Assembly (NCBI RefSeq): GCF_026155325.1
Contig: NZ_JAPFPW010000001.1
Coordinates: forward strand, 1 to 64,000
Direction: 5' to 3'
Source of the DNA: Desulfobotulus pelophilus
GTDB taxonomy: Bacteria; Desulfobacterota; Desulfobacteria; Desulfobacterales; ASO4-4
Length of the DNA: 64,000 bases
The notes beneath the pieces are model-generated. The model made no database searches, was not told the origin of the DNA, and was given only the letters and a program-made list of their open reading frames with translations. Position 1 is the stretch's first letter, and every line of letters starts with the position of its first letter. Positions 17,994 through 26,553 of this stretch are shown here, in pieces. The position numbers and the translations under genes were made by a program.

Positions 17994-18443
17994 ATGCAGA
18001 TTGAAACAGCAAAATTCGGTGTGATTGAGGTGGCAGATGATAAAATACTTCATCTGCCCTATGGTCTGGCGGGTTTTCCCGGAGAAGAACGATTTGTGAT
18101 TCTGGATAAGGAAGACTCCAGGCCTTTCTGCTGGCTGCAATGCGTGGATGTTCCGGACATTGCCCTTATGCTGATGGATCCCTGCCTTTTCAAACCGGAT
18201 TACAGTGTGGATCTGGTTCCGGTCCGGGAAGAAATGGGATGGACAGAAGAACCCGATGGGGATCTGCTTTTATACGTTGTGGTCCGCATGTATGCGGAAG
18301 AGGCCGAAAATCCGGCAAAAGAAGCCGCTCTTCGCCTGGTGGCGAATCTGGTCAGCCCCCTTCTTGTGAATGCAAAGAAAAGACAGGCTGTGCAGGTGGT
18401 GATGTATGACACCCACTATTCCTTTGAACATCCTGTTGTATGA
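17994..18443 (+). CDS. fliW: FliW, flagellar assembly factor and CsrA antagonist
   Basis: The product is 149 residues. ATG 17994 was chosen because it follows GGAGGAAACA. Family features include IETAKFGVIEV, ILHLPYGLAGFPGEERFVIL, the segment DIALMLMDPCLFKPDY and the C-terminal LVSPLLVNAKKRQAVQVV. FliW binds both flagellin and CsrA: when flagellin is exported, FliW is freed and sequesters CsrA, which relieves repression of flagellin. Its place beside csrA, with CsrA-type sites in the leader at 30402-30437, supports that circuit here. Confidence 0.95.
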   Translation: MQIETAKFGVIEVADDKILHLPYGLAGFPGEERFVILDKEDSRPFCWLQCVDVPDIALMLMDPCLFKPDYSVDLVPVREEMGWTEEPDGDLLLYVVVRMYAEEAENPAKEAALRLVANLVSPLLVNAKKRQAVQVVMYDTHYSFEHPVV

Positions 18444-18448
18444 GGGGG

Positions 18449-18484
18449 AAGGGTCTGTTATTCCATGACTGGATCAGACCCTTT
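18449..18484. terminator. Hairpin between convergent fliW and flaG, possibly a two-way terminator
   Basis: AAGGGTCTG at 18449-18457 pairs with CAGACCCTT at 18475-18483. It lies between the convergent ends and overlaps the flaG stop codon. T runs after the stem are short on both sides, so termination may be weak. Confidence 0.5.
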
Positions 18485-18851
18485 CACTCAGAAGGATTCC
18501 GGCAAGTTCGGCCATTTTTTCCCGTATGGTGACCAGCTCTTCCGGTGGAATCTGTTTGATGACTTCCTTGGTTTCCCTGTTGATGATGTTGACCATCAGC
18601 TCCTTGGTTTTTTCATTGATGGAAAAACCAAGGCTGGTTTTCAGTTCATCCATATACCGGTTCAGATCCCGGGTGGCCTTTTCCACATCTTCTTTGGCAG
18701 TGGGTTTTTCCCTGTTCGGGTCTGCCTTGTGGTGGGTATTTTCATGGCTGCTTTTGGGCTTGTTGTCCTGAATGATCTGGGCTTCAGAAACATTGCGGAT
18801 CTTTTGCATCTCGCCGGTCGGCCTGATTCCCTGGCTTGCGGATATGTCCAT
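18474..18851 (-). CDS. flaG: FlaG family protein
   Basis: The product is 125 residues from ATG 18851, preceded by AAGGGGG. The N-terminal half is polar and probably disordered. The C-terminal half has the FlaG pattern: a DELKTSLGFSINEKTKELMV helix/strand, then RETKEVIKQIPPEELVTIRE. FlaG proteins affect filament length and are usually encoded beside fliD. Here it is last in the fliD-fliS-fliT-flaG run. Confidence 0.85.
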   Translation of the reverse strand: MDISASQGIRPTGEMQKIRNVSEAQIIQDNKPKSSHENTHHKADPNREKPTAKEDVEKATRDLNRYMDELKTSLGFSINEKTKELMVNIINRETKEVIKQIPPEELVTIREKMAELAGILLSERV

Positions 18852-18873
18852 GGGATCCCCCTTTTTTGGCTGC

Positions 18874-19269
18874 CTAGCCCGAAAGCCGGACCAGAGTTTT
18901 TGCTTTGAAGCCTGAACCGTATCCGGCCATGGCATGCTGTCCTTTTTTCATTTCCCGGAGTTGCCGGGAGACGTCTTCTTTTCGTTTCTGTATTTTTTCT
19001 GTGATAAGCGTATCCGTTTCCAGCAGGCTGCCGATTCTTTGCTTGCAGGCCGTTGCCATTTCTTCTTTTACTTCGTCGCTAAAGGCTGCATTCTGCATCT
19101 GTCGCAGAAGATGACGCAACTCCTGCTCCAGGGCGGCAAAGTTTCTGGAGCGTTCAAAGTTCATGGATTCCATGTCCGTTTCCGGCTTTGTTAGCTCTTC
19201 AAGGTGCTGTTCCTGCATCTCTGTGTATCTGTTGAATAAATTCAGCAGGTTTTCGGGTAAAAAATCCAT
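18874..19269 (-). CDS. FliT-like flagellar export chaperone
   Basis: The product is 131 residues, almost all helical and highly charged. It starts MDFLPENLLNLFNRYTEMQ, with helices such as FAALEQELRHLLRQMQNAAF and a Lys-rich C-terminus. Size, helical makeup and place directly after fliS fit FliT, the chaperone for FliD, though the sequence is too divergent for me to see firm family residues. GAGGAGG precedes the start. It lies 9 bp after fliS and 22 bp before flaG. Confidence 0.55.
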   Translation of the reverse strand: MDFLPENLLNLFNRYTEMQEQHLEELTKPETDMESMNFERSRNFAALEQELRHLLRQMQNAAFSDEVKEEMATACKQRIGSLLETDTLITEKIQKRKEDVSRQLREMKKGQHAMAGYGSGFKAKTLVRLSG

Positions 19270-19278
19270 ACCCTCCTC

Positions 19279-19866
19279 CTATGCGGTAAAATTTCGTCCG
19301 TAATTCCGTATGGCCTGTCCTTTGCCGCCATAGCCCTGCCCTGTGGCTGCCGCCGCCGGTTGTGCCGGAGGGTATCCGGGTGAGGGCTGCGGAACAGAGG
19401 ATGGGCTGGTAGCCCTTTCTTTCGGGGGTATTTCCGGCTTTGCCGTTGCATGTGGGTTCAGTGTTGTTTTCACGGCATCGGTTTCTGTGGCCGGAAGGGC
19501 CATCACTTCTTCCGCCCATATTTTACGTAACTGGGCGATGTATCGTTCTGTCTGTTCAATGGGTTTCACGCTATTGGTGATGGAGGCGGTGGGTAGTTCG
19601 GCCAGAATGCTGGTGTACAGCCCCCGGAGGAACTCCGTGGCATCGTCGTTCATGGCGGGATTCAGAGAATTCTGAAGCTCGCTGATGATGGCAATGGCCC
19701 GGCCCAGATTTTCACCCCGTTTCTGAGGGTTGTTTTCAAGGGCTCCTTCCCTTGCCCCTTTCAGGAAACGCAGGGCTCCATCGTACAGCATGAGAATGAG
19801 ACGTCTGGGATCCATGCCTTCAAAATGGTTGCTCTGGTAGGTTTTGTATGCGGTTGCTGCGCTCAT
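19279..19866 (-). CDS. fliS: FliS, flagellin export chaperone, with a long Pro-rich tail
   Basis: The product is 195 residues from ATG 19866, which follows GGAGGGAG. Residues 1-130 are FliS: AYKTYQSNHFEGMDPRRLIL, MLYDGALRFLKGAREGALEN, and a helix beginning LGRAIAIISELQNSLN. FliS binds the flagellin C-terminus and stops it polymerising in the cytoplasm. The last 60 or so residues are an extra low-complexity tail rich in Pro, Ala, Thr and Gln, ending in Gly- and Arg-containing sequence. Ordinary FliS is about 125-140 residues. The clients here are two giant flagellins, so the tail may matter. Confidence 0.92.
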   Translation of the reverse strand: MSAATAYKTYQSNHFEGMDPRRLILMLYDGALRFLKGAREGALENNPQKRGENLGRAIAIISELQNSLNPAMNDDATEFLRGLYTSILAELPTASITNSVKPIEQTERYIAQLRKIWAEEVMALPATETDAVKTTLNPHATAKPEIPPKERATSPSSVPQPSPGYPPAQPAAAATGQGYGGKGQAIRNYGRNFTA

Positions 19867-19902
19867 AAACTCCCTCCTGACATAGCTCAGGGTTGGCTGC
19901 AT

Positions 19903-21609
19903 TTATTTTCTATTATTGTTCTGGGCGTTGGTAAAGGAATCGAACATGCTCTTCATGAAATCGGCCTGACTGTTGAGGGAGCTGATAGCCTTGTCCAGCC
20001 TTATGAACTCATGGGTCATAATCTCATATTTACGGTCCAGTCTTGCGGTGGCACTCTCTATACTTTTTTCCATTCTTTCCGCCCGCTGTTCCATGGTGTT
20101 TTTTTCCAGGGAAAGGGGGCCGGTGTCGGATGTCATCTGAGTGAGGCGCTCATTGAACATATCACCGAAGCCCTGCTGACTCTTTTCTTTGTCTCCTATG
20201 AAAAAGGACCTGACGCCCTCGGGATCCGATGCCATGACTTCATCCAGTTTCTTTTCATCAAAATGCATGCGACCGGAGCTGTCCATGGTAAGTCCCAGAT
20301 CGGCCAGTGTGGTGACACTGCCCTTTCCCATGGGCTGGGAGACAAGATTTCTCAGCTGGCTCTGTACATTTTTTACGGATGAGACATTGTAGAGCAGTCC
20401 TTCATCTTCATTTTCCGGTTCACGCACCATGTGGCGGGCAAGATCTTCGGAGAACTTTACAAGATCTTCCATCATCTTGACAATGTCATCTTTTACCTCA
20501 TCGTGATCCGGCCGTATGGATATGGTTGTTTTTCCTTCACTTTCCAGATTTAGGGTAAGGCCTGCAATCACATCCTCCAGACCTTTGTCGCTGTTGCGCT
20601 GGTAGTGGATGCCGTTAACCGTGAATTTCGCATTCAGAGATTCTTCATCCCCACCCTGCACTTCATCCATGATGCCGGCAAAGTTGGGGCTTAAAAAAAT
20701 ACGGTTGGCTTCCCCGGTTTCTCTTGCGGTCAGGGTGAATCGATAGGGATCTTTGGAGCTTCCGTCATTGATAATGGACGCATCCATCCCATGTTTTTCC
20801 GCCTGTTCATTGATAGCATTCACCATGCCCTGATAGCTGCTTCCCGGAGGTATGCGCACATAAAGGGGCTCGTTTTCATCGCCCATTTTGAAAGAAAAGG
20901 TGATGTCTGATTTGAGAAAACTGAGATCCGGTCCTTCTTCCGTTCCCTCAATGATGATGTTTTGATGAACGGTTTCATCCGGATCGGCGGGCTGAATGTA
21001 GAGATAGCTGTCTCCGGAAGGGGCTGTGGCCAGGGATGCCCTCATAAGGGGCTTGCCGTTTTCATCCAGATTGCCGGGAGCATTGTTGATGGCCTCTGCT
21101 ACTTCATTCAGGGTGGCCCCGGCGGGAATCTCCACGCTTATTTTTTCTTCCCGGCTTCCGAAGGTGAGATGAACGGTGGTTGCTTCTTCCAGCGCTATGC
21201 TGTCTCCGGAAAGGAGCCCGGTTTTGGGATGGTCATAGAAGGTGGCCGATGGATCGGAAAAGCCCCCACTGCTTTGCCATGTGCTTTTTTTGGCCAGAGA
21301 ATGCACATCAAGGGTATGACTGCCTTCGGCAATGCCGCTGGATGCGGTGGCCGTTGCCACATCGTCTTTGCCTGACGTGACTTTGCGGTTCAGGAAGGAG
21401 GATTCCAGGGACAGGGTACGGGCGGAAGCCCGTATACCCATGAGGCTGGCATTGAGGGTATCCAGAGTACGCGCCTGGCTTTTCAGAAGAAGCTTCTGAT
21501 CTTTTTGCCTGTTGATGGGGGTTTCATCGATGGAGCGCAGATCTTCCAGCATCTGCTGCAGTTCGAGGCCGGATCCCAGTCCGACGGTGCTGATGGTTCC
21601 CAGTGCCAT
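19903..21609 (-). CDS. fliD: Filament cap protein FliD (HAP2)
   Basis: The product is 568 residues, within the upper normal range. The N-terminus is ISTVGLGSGLELQQMLEDLR, typical of FliD. A middle section contains FlgIN-like stretches (YRFTLTARETGEANRIFL). The C-terminal domain has VQSQLRNLVSQPMG, TLADLGLTMDSSGRMHFDE and the final coiled-coil helices. FliD caps the growing filament and guides flagellin folding. AAGGAGG precedes ATG 21609. Unlike FlgK, FlgL and the flagellins, FliD is not enlarged. Confidence 0.95.
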   Translation of the reverse strand: MALGTISTVGLGSGLELQQMLEDLRSIDETPINRQKDQKLLLKSQARTLDTLNASLMGIRASARTLSLESSFLNRKVTSGKDDVATATASSGIAEGSHTLDVHSLAKKSTWQSSGGFSDPSATFYDHPKTGLLSGDSIALEEATTVHLTFGSREEKISVEIPAGATLNEVAEAINNAPGNLDENGKPLMRASLATAPSGDSYLYIQPADPDETVHQNIIIEGTEEGPDLSFLKSDITFSFKMGDENEPLYVRIPPGSSYQGMVNAINEQAEKHGMDASIINDGSSKDPYRFTLTARETGEANRIFLSPNFAGIMDEVQGGDEESLNAKFTVNGIHYQRNSDKGLEDVIAGLTLNLESEGKTTISIRPDHDEVKDDIVKMMEDLVKFSEDLARHMVREPENEDEGLLYNVSSVKNVQSQLRNLVSQPMGKGSVTTLADLGLTMDSSGRMHFDEKKLDEVMASDPEGVRSFFIGDKEKSQQGFGDMFNERLTQMTSDTGPLSLEKNTMEQRAERMEKSIESATARLDRKYEIMTHEFIRLDKAISSLNSQADFMKSMFDSFTNAQNNNRK

Positions 21610-21679
21610 GGTGTCCTCCTTATGCGGGGAAGCATGCCCCCACTTCCGGTTCAGGGCAGCTGTTGACTTTCTGATTTAT

Positions 21680-21707
21680 CTATCGGTCTGTTTCTTTGAA
21701 AACCTTA
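21680..21707 (-). promoter_or_regulatory. Sigma-28-like promoter before fliD
   Basis: On the minus strand TAAG and ACCGATAG are separated by 16 bases, close to the sigma-28 pattern TAAA-N15-GCCGATAA (three mismatches overall). It lies about 75 bp before the fliD start and after the upstream flagellin terminator, so fliD-fliS-fliT-flaG can be read separately. Confidence 0.5.
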
Positions 21708-21753
21708 AGGTATTTGCAAAAAAATATCCATTCCATACCGGTACTCCGGAATG

Positions 21754-21784
21754 AAAAAGCGGTCTTCCATGGGGGGAAGGCCGC
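21754..21784 (-). terminator. Intrinsic terminator of the 1266-aa flagellin gene
   Basis: On the minus strand GCGGCCTTCC pairs with GGAAGACCGC (one G-U pair) around a short loop, followed by TTTTT. It lies about 40 bp after the stop codon. Confidence 0.8.
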
Positions 21785-21825
21785 CTCTTCGGGCTGCACG
21801 ATGCAACCCCTCCTGCCCGGAGAGA

Positions 21826-24800
21826 TTACTGCAACAGACTCATGACATTCTGGGAGCTGGCATTGGCCTGGGCCATGGCAAAGGTACCTGCCTGCATGAG
21901 CACCTGCATTTTGGTGAAGTTGGCGGATTCATCGGCAAAGTCCACATCCCGGATGGTGGATTCGGCAGCATTCACATTCACTCTGGTGGTGGAGATATTG
22001 GCTATGGTGGAGGCCAGCTGATTCTGCACGGAACCGAGGTCTGCCCGGATTCTGTCCAGGTCCTTCAGGGCCGCATCGGCAACGGCAATGGCCTTTTGGG
22101 CGTTTTCCTGATTGAGTACATTGATTTGGGAAAGCCGTACCATTTCCGTATCTCCTATTTCGGCCTCGGCCGTTCCGGAGATGGCGTTGTTGGGGGCCAG
22201 CTCGGACCCGGCTTTGAGTATGGAGCCGCTCTGCAGGGTCATGTTATTGGGAATTTCCGTGTCTTCTCCCAGGATGATCTCCTGGGTCAGGATGGTTCCG
22301 GCCCTGTAAAAATTGCCTGCCGCATCCGTCATGTCCGCCGTGAGCACCGTATTTTCGGCTATGGTGCTGCCTGCGGTCAGTATGCTGCCAGCCCGGACAA
22401 AAAGATCCGCATCCCTTGCAACCACCTCGTCATGTTTCAGGGTAATGGTGCCGCCGATGGTGGACCCGCTGGAAAGGAGGCTTCGGCTGGCCATGACCGA
22501 ACCTTCGGCAAGGACGAAGTCATCTTCAATGGCAAGGTTTCGGGTGAGCACCGCATTCCCGCCAATGGTGGAGCCTGCGGCAGCCTTGAAAGCACTTCCC
22601 GTAAGAAGGGTGGATCCCTCCTTAATGGTGGCATCCTGTTCGAGAATGATATTGTCAAGGATATGAACCTTGGCGCCAATAACAGAGCCTGCGGTAAGCC
22701 GGGTATCGTTTTCAAATTCAGAACCTGTTTGTGCCACCATGTCCTGATCCAGCCGCATGGCAAACTCCAGTTTAATCTCCGCACCTATACGACTGCCCGT
22801 TTCCATGCGGGACCCCTGAGCGATGAGGGAGTCTCCTTTCAGAACCATTTCTTTTTCAAGGATGCTGACACCTGCGGTCGTGATTTCCACATCCAGCCTG
22901 CTGTCTGTCTGGAGGCGGGAGCCTGCGGTTACCATGGAGCCTGCCTGAAGGCTCATGTTGTTATCTATGGTGGCAGACCCGGATACGATAATATCCGTAT
23001 CTACCCTGGAACCGGCTGTGAGTACGGTTTTCTGACCGGCCGTGGAGGAAAGGGTGGAGCCTGCCTTCAGGGTCATGGTCTGGCTGATATCTGCGGTGTT
23101 GGCGAGGGTGATATCCGCATGGAGGGTGGAACCTTCCTTCAGGATACTGTTGGCAGCCAGGCGGGACCCTTGGGTGAGTTCCATGTCCGTTACAAGGAGG
23201 GCATTGGCGTGGGTCTCCACGCCTACGGAAAGAACGGATCCCCGGGCTACGGTGCTTTCATTCGCAAGTTGGGATCCTGCTTCCAGTACCATGGAATTGG
23301 TAAGGGGGGCGGAGGTGATACTGGCTGTTATGGCAGCACCAATGCTGGAACCCATGCCCAGTGTGGAACCATCATCAATGGTTGAACCGATTCCGAGAAC
23401 GAGGATGCCTCCGTCATTCAGAGTTGCTGCCCCCGTAAGGGCCGCAGTGGAGCCCGTGGGGGTTCCCCCTTCGGCTTCCACCAGCTGTCGCAGGGTGGCT
23501 GTCCCGTTGCCCGTTACGGGGGGCGCAATGGGCATGGCCTGACCCTTGGCAGGAACCGTATCCCAGGAAAGAAGGCTGCCTGCGTTGAGAGTTCCTGTGA
23601 TATTCGTGCTGATATCCGTGGTGACCACAGCCGGAGACAGGGTGATATCCGCACCGAGGGTGCTGTTGGCACCGATAACGCTGCCTGCAACGATAATGGA
23701 GCCTGGTGCCAGGGTGCTTTCCTGTACGGTGGCCTGCATCCCCGTGATCTGAATGTTGGCACCAAAGACCGAATCTTTGGCAATGGTGGAGCCCGCCACA
23801 ATGGTGGAACCCATTTTGAGGAGGCTGTCTTCGCCCGATGTGGCCTGGGTGGCCGCATTTACCGTGCAGTCCCCTCCCAGTTTGCTTCCGGCGGCAATAA
23901 TCGATCCCTGACCCAGTTTGCTCCCCTTGGCTATGGTGCTGTCCACTATGGTTTTACTGTAGGGAGGAGGAGTAGGATCCTGCAGGGTGATGGTTCCTCC
24001 CAGCAGGGTGTTTTTTCCGATCACAGATCCCGATGCCAGTTCCGATCCTGCTGTAATGACGGTTTCTTTGCTGGTATAGCCCGTATTGGCATCAAGGGTT
24101 ACGGGGCCTCCCAGGGTGGAATCCGGGGCGATGATGCTGCCTGATTCCAGCCGTGACCCCTGTGTGAGGTAGGAGTCTCCGTTGGTCCGCTGGGAATCTT
24201 CGGCCAGAACGGCCCGTCCACCCAGCGTGGAGTTTGCGGCTATAATACTGCCTGTGGCCAGAATGGAGTTTATGGCAAGGCGGCTGGGAGATGTGGTGGG
24301 TTCTGTCTTGGCAATGCGGGTACGGGCACCCAGTTCAGACCCTGCCGCAAGAAAAGAATTGGCTGCCAGAACGGAGCCTGCCTTGAAGTGGGATTCTTTG
24401 CTTGTGTGGATGTTATCTTTGATCAGGGTATGGGTGATTTCCTGCCCCGTAGTGAATCCCGCACCCAGCTCACTGTTCACAGCCAGAACGGAGCCTTCCT
24501 TCAGCAGGGCTTCCATGCTTGTCCGATCCGAATTTCCCTCAATTTCGATGGGTCTTTCAAAGGAAACCGCGTCACCGCCACCCACATTGTGTACTATGAT
24601 TTCCGATGCGCTCATCTGGGTAAGCTGAATATATCCCACAGTGCTCATGTTCGTGCCCCGGAAAACAGCTTCGGTCTGTTCTCCGGCGGTAACGCCAATG
24701 GCACGGCCATCATTGGAGGTAAGGGTGAGCTGCCCGCTGGTATTGATGGATGCCACCACCCCGTGCTGGGAACTCTTTTGATTGATGGATTTCACCAGGG

Positions 24801-25626
24801 CGTAGTCGCTGTCATTGGTCTTCACATCGACAGCACCGATGGTGACACCATTGATGGCAAAGTCATGATCCGTGGTTCCGGCCGCCAGACTGAGTTCCGT
24901 TGTGGAGGATACAAAGGCCGTTGCGGAAATGCCTAAGACATCGCTTAAGCGGTTCATGGAATCGGCCACGGCCCCCATGCTGTTTTCCCGGCTGTTGTTG
25001 TATTGTACCTCCACGGTTTCCAGATCAAAGGTCTGATCCGTAATGTTGGAGTAAATGGCCAGATCCACGGTGCCGGGCTGATCATCCTTCAGGGTCATGC
25101 GGCTGACGGTTGTGTGGCCGATTTTATTGGACTGGGAAGCGGGAACGGAAATATTGACCGTTTCTCCTGAGTAGGCACCTACCTGAAATTTTTTATTGGT
25201 AAAGGCTCCGGAGAGGAGTTTCTGGTTGTTAAAAGAGGTGTTTTTGGCAATGGCATCCAGATTTTCCAGCAGCCTGTCAATGTCGGACTGGATGGCGGCA
25301 CGGGATTCCGTGGTCTGACCGTCCTGGGCGGCCTGAATGGATTTTTCCTTGATGGTATTGACAATGCTGATGGATTCTTCCAGAGCCGCATCGGCTGTCT
25401 GTACTATATTGATGCCGTCACTGGCATTCCGGATGGCCTGCCCCAGGCTCAGGTGCTGGGATCTCAGGGAGTCGGCTATGGTCATGCCGGAGGCATCATC
25501 GGCGGCTCTGTTGATGCGCATGCCCGAAGACAGCCGTTCAAGGGAGGTGGAAAGGTGGCCGTCGGTCCGGGTAAGGTGTCTGTGTGCACTCAGTGATGAG
25601 ATATTGGTGTTGATGCGAAAGCCCAT
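21826..25626 (-). CDS. Giant flagellin (1266 aa) with hexapeptide-repeat beta-helix insert
   Basis: The start is ATG 25626 (MGFRINTNISSLSAHRHLTR), preceded by AAAGGGGG. Residues 1-170 and about 1168-1266 are ordinary flagellin D0/D1 ends, including LERLSSGMRINRAADDASGM and the terminal ASSQNVMSLLQ. Residues about 180-345 include a flagellin IN motif (AINGVTIGAVDV, LTLTSNDGRAIGV). Residues about 371-1145 are six-residue repeats, for example IGKNTLLGGTIT and IGANSTLGADIT. Ordinary flagellins are about 270-550 residues. A single Cys lies in LGGDCTV. The protein should form filament with a large outer domain. It is a close paralogue of the gene at 26554-30396 but has its own promoter and terminator. 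Confidence 0.93.
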   Translation of the reverse strand: MGFRINTNISSLSAHRHLTRTDGHLSTSLERLSSGMRINRAADDASGMTIADSLRSQHLSLGQAIRNASDGINIVQTADAALEESISIVNTIKEKSIQAAQDGQTTESRAAIQSDIDRLLENLDAIAKNTSFNNQKLLSGAFTNKKFQVGAYSGETVNISVPASQSNKIGHTTVSRMTLKDDQPGTVDLAIYSNITDQTFDLETVEVQYNNSRENSMGAVADSMNRLSDVLGISATAFVSSTTELSLAAGTTDHDFAINGVTIGAVDVKTNDSDYALVKSINQKSSQHGVVASINTSGQLTLTSNDGRAIGVTAGEQTEAVFRGTNMSTVGYIQLTQMSASEIIVHNVGGGDAVSFERPIEIEGNSDRTSMEALLKEGSVLAVNSELGAGFTTGQEITHTLIKDNIHTSKESHFKAGSVLAANSFLAAGSELGARTRIAKTEPTTSPSRLAINSILATGSIIAANSTLGGRAVLAEDSQRTNGDSYLTQGSRLESGSIIAPDSTLGGPVTLDANTGYTSKETVITAGSELASGSVIGKNTLLGGTITLQDPTPPPYSKTIVDSTIAKGSKLGQGSIIAAGSKLGGDCTVNAATQATSGEDSLLKMGSTIVAGSTIAKDSVFGANIQITGMQATVQESTLAPGSIIVAGSVIGANSTLGADITLSPAVVTTDISTNITGTLNAGSLLSWDTVPAKGQAMPIAPPVTGNGTATLRQLVEAEGGTPTGSTAALTGAATLNDGGILVLGIGSTIDDGSTLGMGSSIGAAITASITSAPLTNSMVLEAGSQLANESTVARGSVLSVGVETHANALLVTDMELTQGSRLAANSILKEGSTLHADITLANTADISQTMTLKAGSTLSSTAGQKTVLTAGSRVDTDIIVSGSATIDNNMSLQAGSMVTAGSRLQTDSRLDVEITTAGVSILEKEMVLKGDSLIAQGSRMETGSRIGAEIKLEFAMRLDQDMVAQTGSEFENDTRLTAGSVIGAKVHILDNIILEQDATIKEGSTLLTGSAFKAAAGSTIGGNAVLTRNLAIEDDFVLAEGSVMASRSLLSSGSTIGGTITLKHDEVVARDADLFVRAGSILTAGSTIAENTVLTADMTDAAGNFYRAGTILTQEIILGEDTEIPNNMTLQSGSILKAGSELAPNNAISGTAEAEIGDTEMVRLSQINVLNQENAQKAIAVADAALKDLDRIRADLGSVQNQLASTIANISTTRVNVNAAESTIRDVDFADESANFTKMQVLMQAGTFAMAQANASSQNVMSLLQ
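22192..24516 (-). repeat. Hexapeptide-repeat array in the 1266-aa flagellin
   Basis: This codes for residues about 371-1145. The repeating pattern is [LIV]-[GA]-x-x-[ST]-x, the signature of left-handed parallel beta-helices, with the motif GS recurring every six residues. Longer units of about 36 residues are visible, each with several GSxL steps, then LGGxxTL and a linker. Confidence 0.8.
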
Positions 25627-25719
25627 GGTTTTTCCCCCTTTGGCGGATAAATCTTCGGTCCTGTTGCCCGAGGGTACGGGTACCACTCTGGCCTGGCGTG
25701 TATTCCTGCTGATGTGACT

Positions 25720-25735
25720 AGCAAGAAAGATGCCA
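25720..25735 (-). promoter_or_regulatory. Sigma-54 promoter of the 1266-aa flagellin gene
   Basis: On the minus strand TGGCATCTTTCTTGCT fits TGGCAC-N5-TTGCW with GG and GC exactly ten bases apart. Transcription would begin near 25709, giving a leader of about 83 bases. I see no ANGGA motif in a hairpin loop in that leader. Confidence 0.8.
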
Positions 25736-25897
25736 TTGTTTTTCTTGTCTTTTTATTGTTGAATTTCATGTATTTATATAGGTGTCTTTTGCGTTTTTTC
25801 TGTTCGGGGGAAAGGTATGGCTGGTAGCTCTGGCAGAAGGTGGGCAAAATATTCCGGTTTTGGCAGGCAAAAAAAGATGCGAAACTCCCGGTAGCCA

Positions 25898-25936
25898 TAA
25901 AAAAGCCCCTGCCGCCCTTGGCGGTTCGGGGCTTTG
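25898..25936 (-). terminator. Intrinsic terminator of the small gene between the flagellins
   Basis: On the minus strand AAAGCCCC and GGGGCTTT enclose an inner pairing of ACCGCC with GGCGGC, followed by a run of T. It lies 40 bp after the stop codon at 25976. The 349-bp gap 25627-25975 holds this terminator and the flagellin promoter and nothing else that I can see. Confidence 0.85.
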
Positions 25937-25975
25937 ATCCGTTCCGGTTGCGGAAGGGGTGCTGGTGTCGGGTAT

Positions 25976-26266
25976 TCAGCCTTCCAGAAGCTGCATTACC
26001 CTTTCATAGCTAATGGGTTTGTGAGCGGAGGCAAGGCCTTCTGCTTTGGAAAATCCTGCAATTTTTGCCATATTGGCATCTTCTTCCCCAAGACGTACTG
26101 GCAGCATGGCAGCCGGTGCAGCCATGCTGCTTCGGGAAAGGCTGGTTTTATCCTGAAGGACATGGTTTTCCTGAACAGGAGCTTCAGCGGCAGATTTTGC
26201 CGGTGCGGTATTTCTGGTGTTGTGTACGGGAGGGGGGATCTGGCTGCTGGATATCGGGATGCTCAT
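25976..26266 (-). CDS. Small unknown protein between the two flagellin genes
   Basis: The product is 96 residues. ATG 26266 has GAAGGAGG at good spacing, a sigma-54 promoter (26348-26363) and its own terminator, so it is a real, separately transcribed gene. The first 60 residues are low-complexity and rich in Pro, Ala and Ser, probably disordered. The C-terminus looks helical (ISYERVMQLLEG). The segment QDKTSLSRSS faintly recalls the DxVxLS motif of the anti-sigma factor FlgM, and no other FlgM candidate is in the window. That link is weak. I do not assign a function. Confidence 0.65.
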   Translation of the reverse strand: MSIPISSSQIPPPVHNTRNTAPAKSAAEAPVQENHVLQDKTSLSRSSMAAPAAMLPVRLGEEDANMAKIAGFSKAEGLASAHKPISYERVMQLLEG

Positions 26267-26347
26267 GGTATGCCTCCTTCTGGCTCATGGAAAAATTGCT
26301 CTGTGACAGGGTTTCTCCCTGTGTTTTGTTTTTCTGTAAAAAAATAA

Positions 26348-26363
26348 AGCAATATCAATGCCA
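26348..26363 (-). promoter_or_regulatory. Sigma-54 promoter of the small gene between the flagellins
   Basis: On the minus strand TGGCATTGATATTGCT fits TGGCAC-N5-TTGCW with correct ten-base GG-GC spacing. Its predicted start is about 70 bases before the ATG at 26266. Confidence 0.75.
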
Positions 26364-26493
26364 GATTGAAGGGTGGGCTATAACGAAGCCTGCCCTGTTG
26401 TGGGCAACCACGGGGGGCCTACACAAAAACCCATGGCGGAATAAATTATATGGGAAACCTTCTGTTGGCAATGAGCCGATGATTTTATGATGC

Positions 26494-26525
26494 AAAAAAC
26501 CCCCCTCCGGCAGGAGGGGGGTTTT
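26494..26525 (-). terminator. Intrinsic terminator of the 1280-aa flagellin gene
   Basis: CCCCCCTCC and GGAGGGGGG form a perfect nine-pair stem with a four-base loop. On the minus strand it is followed by TTTTTT. It lies about 30 bp after the stop codon. Confidence 0.92.
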
Positions 26526-26553
26526 AAGGTTAAGGGTTAATCAGGGTTAAGAC

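Noticed and set aside
21751-23385. Long plus-strand frame (544 codons) rich in Gly and His opposite the 1266-aa flagellin gene, with similar shorter frames opposite the other flagellin
   Set aside because: These are shadows of the regular GS/LGG codon pattern on the coding strand. They have no ribosome-binding site or family likeness and lie wholly inside real flagellin genes.
26526-26550. Telomere-like GGTTAA/GGGTTAA repeats after the 1280-aa flagellin terminator
   Set aside because: Only three or four short, uneven copies in a bacterial intergenic region; no sign of function.
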